From positions 372,001-436,000 of the forward strand of contig JAEWQV010000014.1 of assembly GCA_023399055.1 (NCBI GenBank): 64,000 nt of DNA, in the 5' to 3' direction. The position numbers and the translations under genes are program-made. Of the stretch, positions 1 through 8,588 are shown piece after piece (position 1 is the stretch's first letter; each line of letters starts with the position of its first letter). The stretch is from Bacillota bacterium. Its GTDB lineage: Bacteria; Bacillota; Clostridia; Lachnospirales; Lachnospiraceae. Below the pieces are notes generated by a model. The model was given only the letters and a program-made list of their open reading frames with translations. It ran no database searches and was not told the origin of the DNA.

Positions 1-121
1 AGGGGGTATACTCTTGAATATTGTAAATATAAAATATACCTCCCAAATAGCACATTAATAGTAATATTCCAATTCCAAGTAAAACTCTTGACCCAACGTT
101 TTTTTTAATTATAGATTTCAT
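1..121 (-). CDS. N-terminal part of a membrane or secreted protein, cut by the window edge
   Basis: Only the first 40 or so codons are present; the frame is open to the left edge. The peptide begins MKSIIKKNVGSR, followed by a hydrophobic stretch of about 22 residues (from VLLGIGILLLMCYL onward), so it is either a signal anchor or a signal peptide. GGAGG at 129-133 lies 7 bases before the ATG at 121 and only 4 before an in-frame ATG at 124, so 121 is preferred. Family cannot be told. Confidence 0.6.
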   Translation of the reverse strand, partial: MKSIIKKNVGSRVLLGIGILLLMCYLGGIFYIYNIQEYTP

Positions 122-206
122 CATATAACCTCCAACTCAAAATATGAATTATTTTGTTAGCTCCATTAATTTTATTTAATCCAAACTTACTATCCTCTTA
201 TAAATA

Positions 207-367
207 TTACTCAAGGTATAAAGGTGTATCTTTTCTATTTTGAAGATTTGGAAATACTATTGCAAATGAGTAAATTATATCTATTACTTCCTTAGTCAAA
301 ACGTTGCTCCTCCATTATCACAACCTTCTAATTCATAAAAAGGACATCTTTTTCTGTGTTTTTTTAG
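207..367 (-). pseudogene. Possible frameshifted gene remnant
   Basis: Two short reading frames follow one another on the minus strand. Frame one (296-367) reads ...KRCPFYELEGCDNGGATF then stops. A second frame (207-299), shifted by one base, continues from a TTG as LTKEVIDIIYSFAIVFPN and ends at 207. The join looks like a coding sequence with a single-base change, but the fragment is about 50 codons and I do not recognise a family. The TTG does have GGAGG about 10 bases upstream, so a real 30-residue peptide is the alternative. Confidence 0.25.
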
Positions 368-482
368 TTATTGAAATATTTCTTTTCTGTCAACATGCTG
401 ATTCAGAAATAAATATAATTAATGAATATTTTTTATTGTCCTTCAATTATATTGTAGTATATTTTAATTTTACTACTATCTT

Positions 483-1334
483 TTAGCATATTAAATTTTG
501 AATAATAATTGCTAACTTTTCTGTACAATCTGCTTTTCTATCATTGTCATTTTTCCATGAATCCGATAAAGGAAAATTGACGTTATCATTTGCCTTTTTC
601 CCTAAATCCCACTGGCCATTTTTGTCTTTGTTGTTTTCTAGCCAATTGACTACAAAACTAAGTTTTTCTTTTGCTAATTTATATCCGGACAATAATTCAA
701 TTGCTGATAAATACCAGCTGGTCTCTTTAGATGCAAAAATATTTGGTAATGAATCTATAGGTTTATTATAAACATAATAAATTCCATTCGGTTTTGCAAT
801 TATATAATCAAGTAACTGATTTTCTGTTTTTTCTGATAAGACACCTTGAAGCAAATGAATATGATAAAAATCCGAGAAGTCAAGTTCTCTTGAACCCTTA
901 GGTTTTGAAGAGAATTCACAGGTATATGCTTCTAGATAAGCCTCATTATTATATGCTCCACTTTCAAATGCTTTATCTATAATATTAGACCAACGTTTTG
1001 AGAAATTAAGTGCTATTTCGTTATTTGGATCGAATATTCTCACCCACGTAGAAAGCATAAGTTGAGTAAACAGCTCCCAATTATGTGACTTCTCCCAATA
1101 ATCATCTATTTTCCTTTCACCACGTAAACATAATGTCATACAGTCAACAGCTTTCCGGATAGGTGTATCATTTATGGTAAATCCTAATATTTTTAACCTG
1201 CGCAAAGCTTGCTCTGTGGTTAATGGATACCTTTTATTAGGTTGAGCTAATGAATGAAAAGTTTTACCCCATGTTCCATCATCATTTTGAAGATCAACAA
1301 TTTTTTTGGCTATACTACCATCCGTATAATTCAT
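483..1334 (-). CDS. Predicted alpha/alpha-toroid (prenyltransferase/squalene-cyclase-like) protein
   Basis: A 283-residue soluble protein without signal peptide. QNDDGTWG near residue 17 and DKNGQWDLG near residue 236 resemble the QW repeats of the terpenoid cyclase/protein prenyltransferase alpha-alpha toroid fold; the spacing of helices between them fits the fold. The acidic DxDD motif of squalene cyclases is not seen, so catalysis is doubtful and a binding role is as likely. The ATG is well placed, 8 bases after AAGGGG. It is a single gene with about 480 bases of non-coding DNA upstream. Fold assignment is fairly likely; biochemical function unknown. Confidence 0.6.
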   Translation of the reverse strand: MNYTDGSIAKKIVDLQNDDGTWGKTFHSLAQPNKRYPLTTEQALRRLKILGFTINDTPIRKAVDCMTLCLRGERKIDDYWEKSHNWELFTQLMLSTWVRIFDPNNEIALNFSKRWSNIIDKAFESGAYNNEAYLEAYTCEFSSKPKGSRELDFSDFYHIHLLQGVLSEKTENQLLDYIIAKPNGIYYVYNKPIDSLPNIFASKETSWYLSAIELLSGYKLAKEKLSFVVNWLENNKDKNGQWDLGKKANDNVNFPLSDSWKNDNDRKADCTEKLAIIIQNLIC

Positions 1335-1715
1335 CTTAAGAACCCCTTAATCACGATTTACGATTTCCTAATATAATTTTGGATTTTGATCAAATCTTCA
1401 TCTCTTTCCCAACGTTCTGAATTGGTGGGTTAGATTCATTATAACTGCTTACCCAATGTTGTATATTAACCTGACAATTATTATTTCCATGCATTAGTAA
1501 AATGCTTGGAAGCTTAACATTTTATGGGTTTTTGATTCATATTATAAATCTTCCAATTGGCATATATTCTAAATGCTTATAATTACCAAAACATTATACC
1601 ATATATTACCATTGAAATATACTATTTAATTAATAGTTAGTTTTTTATTACAATGTACTGTTCATCTTTCGTTCAATACTTTTATTTTACGATTATATTA
1701 AATGTTATAATTAAC

Positions 1716-1763
1716 TTGACAGTTGATCAATCATTCAACTAATATGGTATTATACTAGTTGAT
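1716..1763 (+). promoter_or_regulatory. Promoter with operator-like palindrome for the ICMT-like gene
   Basis: TTGACA at 1716-1721 is followed after 18 bases by TAATAT (1740-1745); an alternative extended -10, TGGTATTAT, lies at 1745-1753. AGTTGA (1721-1726) and TCAACT (1735-1740) form an inverted repeat exactly between -35 and -10, and AGTTGA occurs again at 1757-1762. This arrangement suits a repressor site. The remainder of 1335-1813 shows no gene; it is AT-rich and contains only a 24-codon stretch of doubtful coding look near 1358-1429. Confidence 0.45.
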
Positions 1764-1813
1764 AAAGATAAGGTAATATGTATTCAGAAATATAAAAATA
1801 AGGAGTGACACAT

Positions 1814-2407
1814 ATGAGTTATATTCAATTATCAGGTCTATTTATTGTTCTGCTATTTTATTCTAGCTATTTTGGAAAACTGTTGCTTCAACGACGACAA
1901 GGTATTATTACAGATCGAATGGGGCGTGGTATTAAGCCAAAGAGAACTTTTATCATTGAAATAATATTAAAGGTTACAACGTATTTAATGGCATTAGTAC
2001 AAATTATTAGTATTGCGATGAATAACAATTGGTATATGTTTATTACTAATATTAATTTTCGTTATACAGGAATCGGTATTGCTCTGCTGGGTGTAATCAT
2101 TTTTGTTATGGCAATGTCAACCATGCGTAATAGTTGGCGCGCCGGGGTTGATTCTTCCCAAAAAACAAAACTGATTAAACACGGTATTTATAGATTCAGT
2201 AGAAATCCTGCTTTTCTTGGGTTTGATTTATTTTACATAGGAATAACAATGGCATTTTTTAATCCATTGCAACTAATTTTCTTATGTTTCAGTATTTGCA
2301 TATTACACCTTCAAATTATGGAAGAAGAAAAGTTCCTGCCAACTATCTTTGGTGATGAATACACAAATTATAGACAGTCAACAGGAAGATATTTTATGAT
2401 TTTCTAA
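1814..2407 (+). CDS. Isoprenylcysteine carboxyl methyltransferase (ICMT/PEMT)-family membrane protein
   Basis: A 197-residue integral membrane protein with about five hydrophobic segments. The C-terminal half has the family signature: KHGIYRFSRNPAFLG, then a hydrophobic helix, then EEEKFLPTIFGDEYTNYRQ. In the family these residues line the S-adenosylmethionine pocket of membrane methyltransferases; the substrate of bacterial members is mostly unknown. A GTG at 1805 is in frame but overlaps the Shine-Dalgarno AAGGAG (1800-1805), so the ATG at 1814, 8 bases downstream, is the start. The gene stands alone, with a promoter and a palindrome upstream. The family call is secure, the substrate open. 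Confidence 0.8.
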   Translation: MSYIQLSGLFIVLLFYSSYFGKLLLQRRQGIITDRMGRGIKPKRTFIIEIILKVTTYLMALVQIISIAMNNNWYMFITNINFRYTGIGIALLGVIIFVMAMSTMRNSWRAGVDSSQKTKLIKHGIYRFSRNPAFLGFDLFYIGITMAFFNPLQLIFLCFSICILHLQIMEEEKFLPTIFGDEYTNYRQSTGRYFMIF

Positions 2408-2596
2408 CTTGAACAAGGGAGTGCAAAAAGAGAATGACTTTAATAATACAAAGTATTAATTGTAGCTGTTTTGTAAGTGTTATCTGAATAATGAACAAGC
2501 CCAATTCTTTGAACAGTACTAACTAGCAATAATAAGGGCATAAGGTGTCTAAATACATTTTATTTGTTAGATCTAGATAAGAAGATTGAATTTTAC

Positions 2597-2668
2597 GTAG
2601 AGACAGAACCTTTAATTAATAATAAAATGAACATATATCATGTATTTGTCATAAGATCCTGTCTCTAC
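2597..2668 (-). repeat. Inverted repeat across the 3' end of the lipoprotein gene
   Basis: GTAGAGACAG (2597-2606) and CTGTCTCTAC (2659-2668) are perfect 10-base arms separated by 52 bases. The distal arm lies inside the last codons of the lipoprotein gene and the other just past its stop. It could form an RNA hairpin at the end of that transcript, but no T-run follows closely, so terminator function is uncertain. The rest of 2408-2596 holds no recognisable gene. Confidence 0.35.
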
Positions 2669-3571
2669 AAAATCGATAATACCTTTTCCGATTCTATACT
2701 CTCCAGGTTCGAGTTCTCCATACAACCATTTCCAATCAATTTTAATATCAGTAACATCCTCGTTAGTAATCGAATATGCAATGTCATTAAATCCATAATC
2801 TCCTTCTACCACTATAGGTGCTTGTATCCATTCACCTTCTTCAATTTTTTCTATGATAAAGTCATCGCTGTACTCAAGATTACCTTTTGGATTTCCTTCA
2901 TATTGTGTAAAATATAACTCTGCACCTTTTGGACTTATCTTCGCAATATTTATTGAAAGGCCGATATCTTCTATATTCGTATCGTCATAGTGTAAATTCT
3001 CCGTCTTACTTAAGTTTTCTGTATTAATACTCGCTGTGTTAAGAATCTCCATTGCTTGTGTGGTATATTCCTCCGACCAATCCTCCACAGAGAAAGCATT
3101 CGCAACGAGTCCCTTGTTCTTGCCTTTAAACGCAATAAAATCCCAATACGCATGATTATCATAGGTTCCCATACTCGCAGTATCACCCGCAAGGGTTATC
3201 TCTTCCTCAAAAAGACCTGTTCCGCAAACGCCGAAAGAATTGATATAAGAAAGTTCAATATATCCCTTTTCTATATTTTCTGGATAAAACCAGATTTTAT
3301 AGGAGACGTAATCACCACAATCCGGAAATGAAATACTCTTCCACCCTTCTGGTATTTGTAGACTGATCGTGCCTCCTTGTCCTGACAATGTAACTTCCTG
3401 GGATTTTGCCAGTCCATTACTATCATTTTCTTTCACCTCTAGGATATCAGACGTATTATCAGCTGCAAATAGTGAGTTCTTTTCAGGGGGTTCTGTAGTA
3501 TTATCTATACGCCCGCATGCAGTCAGACTCAAAGCAATAAGTAGAATGCTACATACAAATTTTTTTTTCAT
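2612..3571 (-). CDS. Secreted lipoprotein with C-terminal bacterial Ig-like domain
   Basis: About 319 residues. The N-terminus is a lipoprotein signal peptide ending in the lipobox LTAC, so the mature protein should be anchored to the outer face of the membrane. A middle part (about residues 60-180) has no family I know. The last 110 residues end in the pattern LEPGEYRIGKGIIDF..., typical of the Gram-positive Ig-like domain found at the end of many clostridial lipoproteins. ATG codons at 3577 and 3571 are both in frame; GGAGG lies 3 and 9 bases before them, so 3571 is preferred. Role unknown. Confidence 0.7.
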   Translation of the reverse strand: MKKKFVCSILLIALSLTACGRIDNTTEPPEKNSLFAADNTSDILEVKENDSNGLAKSQEVTLSGQGGTISLQIPEGWKSISFPDCGDYVSYKIWFYPENIEKGYIELSYINSFGVCGTGLFEEEITLAGDTASMGTYDNHAYWDFIAFKGKNKGLVANAFSVEDWSEEYTTQAMEILNTASINTENLSKTENLHYDDTNIEDIGLSINIAKISPKGAELYFTQYEGNPKGNLEYSDDFIIEKIEEGEWIQAPIVVEGDYGFNDIAYSITNEDVTDIKIDWKWLYGELEPGEYRIGKGIIDFVETGSYDKYMIYVHFIIN

Positions 3572-3712
3572 AAACATACACCTCCAATAAAATTCTGTAT
3601 ATAAAACCTGTTAGTATATTTTTACTTTATAATTATCATTGTTAGAAAAAATATAGCTGTATCTTGAGTTGAAAGTCCATAGCAAATAAGCAAATGTTAC
3701 TTAGCAACATAT

Positions 3713-4156
3713 TTACTTCGACCTAGTGCATATTTTTCTTACTAGCCTCCATATTAAAATGCCTGATATAATTAACCCAATAAAATATAATAAATATTTA
3801 CGGATATCATACCTTGCTCCTGGATATTCGGCTTCGAACTTAGCTTCAATAAATGTACCGTCTGTATCCTTTACAGCAATTAATTCATTTACATCTATTC
3901 CGTTAATCTTGTAATATTTTGTACCTTTGGGATATGTATTTGAAAAATTACCAGAATAGGTACCCTCACGAAGTGAATATTTAGTAACCTGACCTAGTTT
4001 GGCACCAATTAATTCGGGACTAATCTTTTTATCGGTGACAATATAAACATTTTTATTATAAACAACGAATTCATATGCCCACTTTGCGTATGCCGTGGTA
4101 ATGGGTAAAAGAAGCATAATTCCTGCTATTAGTATAATTTTATACATTTTCACCAT
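3713..4156 (-). CDS. Small exported membrane protein of unknown function
   Basis: 147 residues: an N-terminal signal-like helix ending near AYA (residue 24), an outer domain of about 90 residues rich in beta-type sequence, and a C-terminal transmembrane helix (YLLYFIGLIISGILIW) followed by a basic tail RLVRKICTRSK, so the C-terminus should face the cytoplasm. AGGAG stands about 10 bases before the start. Monocistronic, between the lipoprotein and a decayed gene. No family recognised. Confidence 0.6.
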   Translation of the reverse strand: MVKMYKIILIAGIMLLLPITTAYAKWAYEFVVYNKNVYIVTDKKISPELIGAKLGQVTKYSLREGTYSGNFSNTYPKGTKYYKINGIDVNELIAVKDTDGTFIEAKFEAEYPGARYDIRKYLLYFIGLIISGILIWRLVRKICTRSK

Positions 4157-4224
4157 GAATGAAATACTCCTATCTATTTATAATTAGACGATGATATGTT
4201 TTGTAGGGTTCCATAATTTAATGT

Positions 4225-4365
4225 TCATTTTAGTATCCAGCGATCCACCATCGCATTATCAATATAAGATTCAATTCTTTTAAAGTCAGTAAAATCTCCA
4301 GCATCCAGTATTAGTGTATTACTATCCTTTCGCTCATTTATTAAGGTTACTATGTTTGAAAAGTT
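4225..4365 (-). pseudogene. Remnant of a metallophosphoesterase/5'-nucleotidase-like gene
   Basis: A 46-codon stretch free of stops in one minus frame includes IVTLINERKDSNTLILDAGD, the pattern (lxxLIxxxRxxxxNTLLLDAGD) seen before the metal-binding Asp of UshA-type 5'-nucleotidases and related phosphoesterases. It has no start codon, is preceded by a TGA, lacks the NDxHG and GNHE motifs, and ends in TGA at 4225-4227. It is therefore a fossil of a larger gene. It lies in the otherwise empty 4157-4437 interval. Confidence 0.4.
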
Positions 4366-4437
4366 TCAAAATTGCTATGGATATCATAGGTATGAAGTAT
4401 TGTTAGTTTTATTGCTTTTCTTCTTTTGTGGTAAAGG

Positions 4438-5040
4438 CTATTGGTTATAAAATGCCATGCCCAACTGTGTACGGTTGGTGACACATAGTTTTTCCATAAT
4501 TACGACAATATTGTTTCGCACCGTCCCTTCACTAAGAAATAAACGTGCTGCAATATCTTTGTTTGAAAGTCCCTGTGCCACAAGTCGGGTGATATCCTGT
4601 TCTCTTTGAGTAAGTAGCTGAAGGACTGGATTTTCTGGCAAAGTCAGTTTTTTTAATGCATCTGCACTCAATACACCTGCACCGTCCATCATGATCCGTA
4701 GTTTCCCAGCTATATCTGATATTCTATCAGTTTTGATTAGATAGCCGTCTGCACCGGCTGATAGTGCTTGTTGTATGTTGGGTTTGTCGTCGAACGTAGT
4801 TAACATCATCACACGCATATTTGGATATCGCTGTTTTACTAGTTTAGTGGCGGCTATACCGTCAATACCTGGCATACGAATATCCATAAGTACAATGTCG
4901 ACTGACTGCTCTTCACATATTTTTATAGCTTCTGCACCGTCTGTTGCACAGCCAATTATATCTATGTCCTCCTCACGTGAAAGTGTAAGCGAGAGGCTTT
5001 TCAGTATTAATGTGTCATCATCAACAATTAATAATCTCAT
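4438..5040 (-). CDS. NarL/LuxR-family response regulator
   Basis: 200 residues. The receiver domain (1-120) has the acidic pair at DDD near residue 7, the phosphoacceptor Asp in VDIVLMDIRMPG, Thr in MLTTFDD and Lys in YLIKTDR. A LuxR-type helix-turn-helix follows (LTQREQDITRLVAQGLSNKDIAARL, about residues 138-162; given here in part). The ATG overlaps the stop of the kinase gene by four bases (ATGA), so the two are translationally coupled. It is the last gene of the exporter operon 8575-4438 and probably controls that operon in response to a membrane-active compound, as LnrK does in Bacillus subtilis. Confidence 0.9.
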   Translation of the reverse strand: MRLLIVDDDTLILKSLSLTLSREEDIDIIGCATDGAEAIKICEEQSVDIVLMDIRMPGIDGIAATKLVKQRYPNMRVMMLTTFDDKPNIQQALSAGADGYLIKTDRISDIAGKLRIMMDGAGVLSADALKKLTLPENPVLQLLTQREQDITRLVAQGLSNKDIAARLFLSEGTVRNNIVVIMEKLCVTNRTQLGMAFYNQ

Positions 5041-6014
5041 TGATCTTCTCCTCTATCTTTATAAATGGGTATTACACATATGATCCGAAACAGATCACTT
5101 GCGTCAAAGGATATATTCCCGCCCACTGCGGCGGCACGGTGACGCAGATTACGAAGGCCAATTCCAGCTTCTTTTATTTTAGACTTTATACCGTCATTTT
5201 CAATAGAAAGACGGACAATCGTTGGTGTCACATCTAAGTTCACTTTTACTTGTTTTGCATCGGCGTGGCGAACGATATTGGTAAGAGCTTCATTTAAGCA
5301 AGCCTCTAACAGGTTCCAGCAATAGATAGGAATCACGCTCAAATCACCATAGGTAGTAAACTGAACCTGACAAAGCGGAAAGCGATTACACGTTTCATGT
5401 AAGGCATCGACACCTAAAGCGGTTACAGGTATAATATTGTGAACTGCTTCTCGTATTTTGTTTACGCCACTATCCAATCTTTTCAATGCCATATCATACA
5501 GTTCCAGGATATCTTCGTTTTCTTCTCTGGAGATTTCTGCAGATAACAAGTCTCTTACTGTTTGGAATGTGATATAAGCTCCGATTATTTCATGTCCGGC
5601 ATTGTCGTGGATTTCACCGGCAATACGTGCACGTTCTGATACTGCGGTCATTCGTTCTACCTGCATGGTTGCAATAAGCAGATCCCCTTGTAGCTGCTCC
5701 AGTTCATAGAATTTGGTGGCTTGTGCATCTCGAAGTTTTAGTCCTCTCGCACGTTCTGCCTTCCAAGCCCTATAAAATATTTCAGAAACTAAGAAAAAGC
5801 TTAGAGCAAGGTATTGTCCTAATATTCCTAAATAAATGCTGTCTATTATTATTGTATACCATTGTTTTGAAAACCGATAACGAATTGCAGTCATAATACT
5901 TAAACCTATAATTGGGAAAAAGCCTGTTGCTTCGCCAGATTCTATCCAGCTTGCAAATAACAGGCTAAACCCAATTGCTTTACATATTACATTTATAACT
6001 TTTGGTGATTGCAC
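5037..6014 (-). CDS. Sensor histidine kinase, HisKA_3/NarX-DesK type
   Basis: 325 residues. Three or four short membrane segments fill residues 1-85 with little extracellular loop, typical of intramembrane-sensing kinases. A helical linker leads to the HisKA_3 box ARIAGEIHDNAGHEI with the phosphorylated His, then the ATPase domain with N box NEALTNIVRHA and G box GIGLRNLRHR. Start is GTG overlapping the TAG of the permease gene by one base, with AAAGGAG upstream. Partner of the response regulator at 4438-5040; the linked exporter suggests the cue is a lipid-targeting antimicrobial. Confidence 0.88.
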   Translation of the reverse strand: MQSPKVINVICKAIGFSLLFASWIESGEATGFFPIIGLSIMTAIRYRFSKQWYTIIIDSIYLGILGQYLALSFFLVSEIFYRAWKAERARGLKLRDAQATKFYELEQLQGDLLIATMQVERMTAVSERARIAGEIHDNAGHEIIGAYITFQTVRDLLSAEISREENEDILELYDMALKRLDSGVNKIREAVHNIIPVTALGVDALHETCNRFPLCQVQFTTYGDLSVIPIYCWNLLEACLNEALTNIVRHADAKQVKVNLDVTPTIVRLSIENDGIKSKIKEAGIGLRNLRHRAAAVGGNISFDASDLFRIICVIPIYKDRGEDQ

Positions 6015-7624
6015 TATAAGATTCTCCTTTTACTTCCAAACACCATATATAATATAGAGAACATTGTTATTACTGCGATGGAGATCCAATAGGTTCCCAT
6101 CGCATTACCTCCCTGCAAATAAAGGATACCATTTGATACCCAAAAAGCTGGGAACAATGCACCAATATAACGCAGTGCATTGGGCAGAATTTCCAAGGGC
6201 AGAAAGAGTCCTCCTAACATTGCCACAACGGACATTAATACTGAAAACATGGCATAACTGGTTTCCTTGCTCTTAAACAGGCAACTCCAAGCATAGGAGA
6301 ATGCTACTGAAGCCGCTGCAAAAAGAAAATAAATCAGCATAATGGATAAAGTAAAGATAATATCCCACTTGTATAACAGGCTTCCTATAATACCAACAGT
6401 CAAAATCTGTGCAGTTAAGGGTGCCATAGCAGCCATAAGATTTTGCAAGAGGTACTGAAGGAACGTAACTGGTGACGAGAGTATGCGGGTTATAGTGCCA
6501 TCAAGTTTGTCATTCAATATACCACGTGCTGCCACAAACGAACCATACATCAAAGCAATTCCTATAAAGGAAAATCCCGAAGGTGTCTCACCCTGCCAAA
6601 AACCTGGTAACAATATAATTCCCAAAGGTAAGGCTGCATTTAATATAATTGATAACGGATTTCGGTAAGCACGAAGTAGCGCATATTTAAAAATCGCTAA
6701 CTGGCTGCTGTTCGCTCCGGATGGGGCGGTCAGTATCAATTCCTTTTGCTTAGTGATATCAGCAGCATCATGGATTGTCAGCTCTGATTTTGTTGACATT
6801 TTTAATCCTTTTACGGGAACAGAGATGGCAGGTGCATTTTTATCCGGTGAAAAGCCTTTCTTTTTACCTACCCAAACCACTACTATAGTAATTGCGGTTA
6901 ATAATACATACAAAATACCTAAGCATAAAAGAGCATTATTTCTATCATCTCCGATAAACCCTGAATTTGTAATAGCATTTCTAGCAAGGGATATGGGTGT
7001 TCCATATTGTGTAAGGAAGTTATTGAATGCCGTCCCCGTTCCACTTGCAGTGCTTTCCGAGCTAGAACCAATCCAACCGCTGGCAAACATCATCACCCAT
7101 ATGAGCACCTGTGCAAAGGCTTCTACGGTACCTTTTTTGGGGAACAATAAAAACAATAGCATGTACAATAACTGCGCTATCCCCGCACAGGCAATAAGAG
7201 TGGCTATTAGAATCCAAGGGTTGCCCCAGTAAACATCCAAGAATATTGCAGTTATACCGATCATAAGAGCACCTTGTACTAAGCAGTAAACCAAACATGC
7301 AGCTAAGGTTCCGAATATATAATCATTGGGTTTCACAGGCATGGAAAACATACGCCAACGCATGTTACCTCTAAAATCCGTATGAATATAATCAAGGAGT
7401 GCATTGCCACCAAAAAATTGAAAGCTCACCATAAACAATATAGCAATATGTGTGGATACTATATTGTAGCCCTTCCACATATAAGGTACCCCGTCAGGGA
7501 TTTGATTCATCATAACCATGCTTAATATAATAGTTAACAGGGTTGGTATACCTGTTATAATTCCTAACCCCACTGGTTCTGTCAAAGAACGTTTTAAATA
7601 ATGCCTGAATACAATCCATTTCAT
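6014..7624 (-). CDS. ABC-2 type permease with two fused permease units
   Basis: 536 residues with about 12 hydrophobic segments. The N-terminal unit begins with FRHYLKRSLTEPVGLGI and the second unit, after a polar linker near residues 255-310, begins with the similar FKYALLRAYRNPLSIIL, so one polypeptide carries two ABC2_membrane domains in tandem. Related systems such as lnrMN encode the two units as separate genes. The ATG follows the stop of the ATPase gene directly. Probably exports a lipophilic compound with the ATPase at 7625-8575. Confidence 0.85.
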   Translation of the reverse strand: MKWIVFRHYLKRSLTEPVGLGIITGIPTLLTIILSMVMMNQIPDGVPYMWKGYNIVSTHIAILFMVSFQFFGGNALLDYIHTDFRGNMRWRMFSMPVKPNDYIFGTLAACLVYCLVQGALMIGITAIFLDVYWGNPWILIATLIACAGIAQLLYMLLFLLFPKKGTVEAFAQVLIWVMMFASGWIGSSSESTASGTGTAFNNFLTQYGTPISLARNAITNSGFIGDDRNNALLCLGILYVLLTAITIVVVWVGKKKGFSPDKNAPAISVPVKGLKMSTKSELTIHDAADITKQKELILTAPSGANSSQLAIFKYALLRAYRNPLSIILNAALPLGIILLPGFWQGETPSGFSFIGIALMYGSFVAARGILNDKLDGTITRILSSPVTFLQYLLQNLMAAMAPLTAQILTVGIIGSLLYKWDIIFTLSIMLIYFLFAAASVAFSYAWSCLFKSKETSYAMFSVLMSVVAMLGGLFLPLEILPNALRYIGALFPAFWVSNGILYLQGGNAMGTYWISIAVITMFSILYMVFGSKRRIL

Positions 7625-8575
7625 TTAAAAACCCCCGCTTTCTCCACTATCACGCAATCTTTTGCCTGTTAGTGTTAAAAATACATCTTCCAAAGTGGGC
7701 TTTATGACAGAAACATCCGTTATTCCTCCATGGCGCTGTGCAATTTCTATTATACGGTTAAGAGAGCCACTATTTGCCGCAGAAATAATTTCGTAGACAT
7801 TACCTTTTACTGTCACCCTTTTTATTCCTGCTATTTCTCGTAACTCTTCTGTCATGGTATCGGTTGGTCTTACTGCGGTGAAAAGAATTTTGTCCTCGTG
7901 CTTGATGCGACCTACGAGTTCATCTAAAGTTCCTTCGGCTACTACTCGTCCTGCATCCATAATTGAGATTCGACTGCAAATGGCTTGAATCTCTTCCATG
8001 TAATGAGAAGTATATAGTACTGTTGTACCTTGTGCTGCTATTTTCTTAACAGATTCTAAAATATGATTACGAGATTGAGGGTCTATGCCTACAGTGGGTT
8101 CATCCATAATAAGAAATTTGGGGTTATGAACTAAAGCGCAGGCAATATTTAGTCGTCTCTGCATTCCACCGGAAAATTTACCGGGGTACTTTTTGGCATG
8201 TTCGGAAAGACCGACAAATTCCAGCACAGACTCTACATTGGCGGAAAGCTCTGCTCCTTTAAGTCCGTGCAGTCTACCAAAATAACGCAGGTTTTCTATC
8301 GCAGTTAAATCTGTAAATACTGTGATTTCTTGCGTGACAAGACCCATTTGCCTTTTTGTATTCAAATTGGTAACTGTTTGTGGTTCGCCAAACATAGTCA
8401 CTTCGCCGTTGTCTGCCGAAGTCAGACCGCAAAGTATTCGGATGGCTGTTGATTTCCCAGCACCGTTTGGACCAAGCAGTCCGAGAATTTCACCTGCTGC
8501 TACATTTAAATTAAGGTGGTCAAGTGCGGTTGTCTCACCATATCGTTTGACCACGTTTTTCATACTAGCTATCAT
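7625..8575 (-). CDS. ABC exporter ATPase
   Basis: 316 residues. Walker A GPNGAGKST, Q-loop region VTQEITVF, signature FSGGMQRRL, Walker B FLIMDEPTVG and switch His in YTSHYMEE are all present, followed by a 90-residue C-terminal domain typical of DrrA/LnrL-type drug exporter ATPases. AGG-rich ribosome site (GGGAGG) precedes the ATG. First gene of a tightly packed operon with the permease, kinase and regulator. Function as an energiser of antibiotic or lipid export is inferred from family and context. Confidence 0.9.
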   Translation of the reverse strand: MIASMKNVVKRYGETTALDHLNLNVAAGEILGLLGPNGAGKSTAIRILCGLTSADNGEVTMFGEPQTVTNLNTKRQMGLVTQEITVFTDLTAIENLRYFGRLHGLKGAELSANVESVLEFVGLSEHAKKYPGKFSGGMQRRLNIACALVHNPKFLIMDEPTVGIDPQSRNHILESVKKIAAQGTTVLYTSHYMEEIQAICSRISIMDAGRVVAEGTLDELVGRIKHEDKILFTAVRPTDTMTEELREIAGIKRVTVKGNVYEIISAANSGSLNRIIEIAQRHGGITDVSVIKPTLEDVFLTLTGKRLRDSGESGGF

Positions 8576-8588
8576 AATTTACCTCCCG

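Noticed and set aside
304..486. Plus-strand open frame of 60 codons
   Set aside because: No ribosome binding site, Phe/Ile-rich translation expected from AT-rich DNA, and it runs opposite to the coding-looking remnant and into the end of the gene at 483.
1358..1429. 24-codon minus-strand stretch ending in IQNYIRKS, loosely like the end of a small transposase
   Set aside because: Too short, no start, no upstream continuation; the resemblance cannot be supported.
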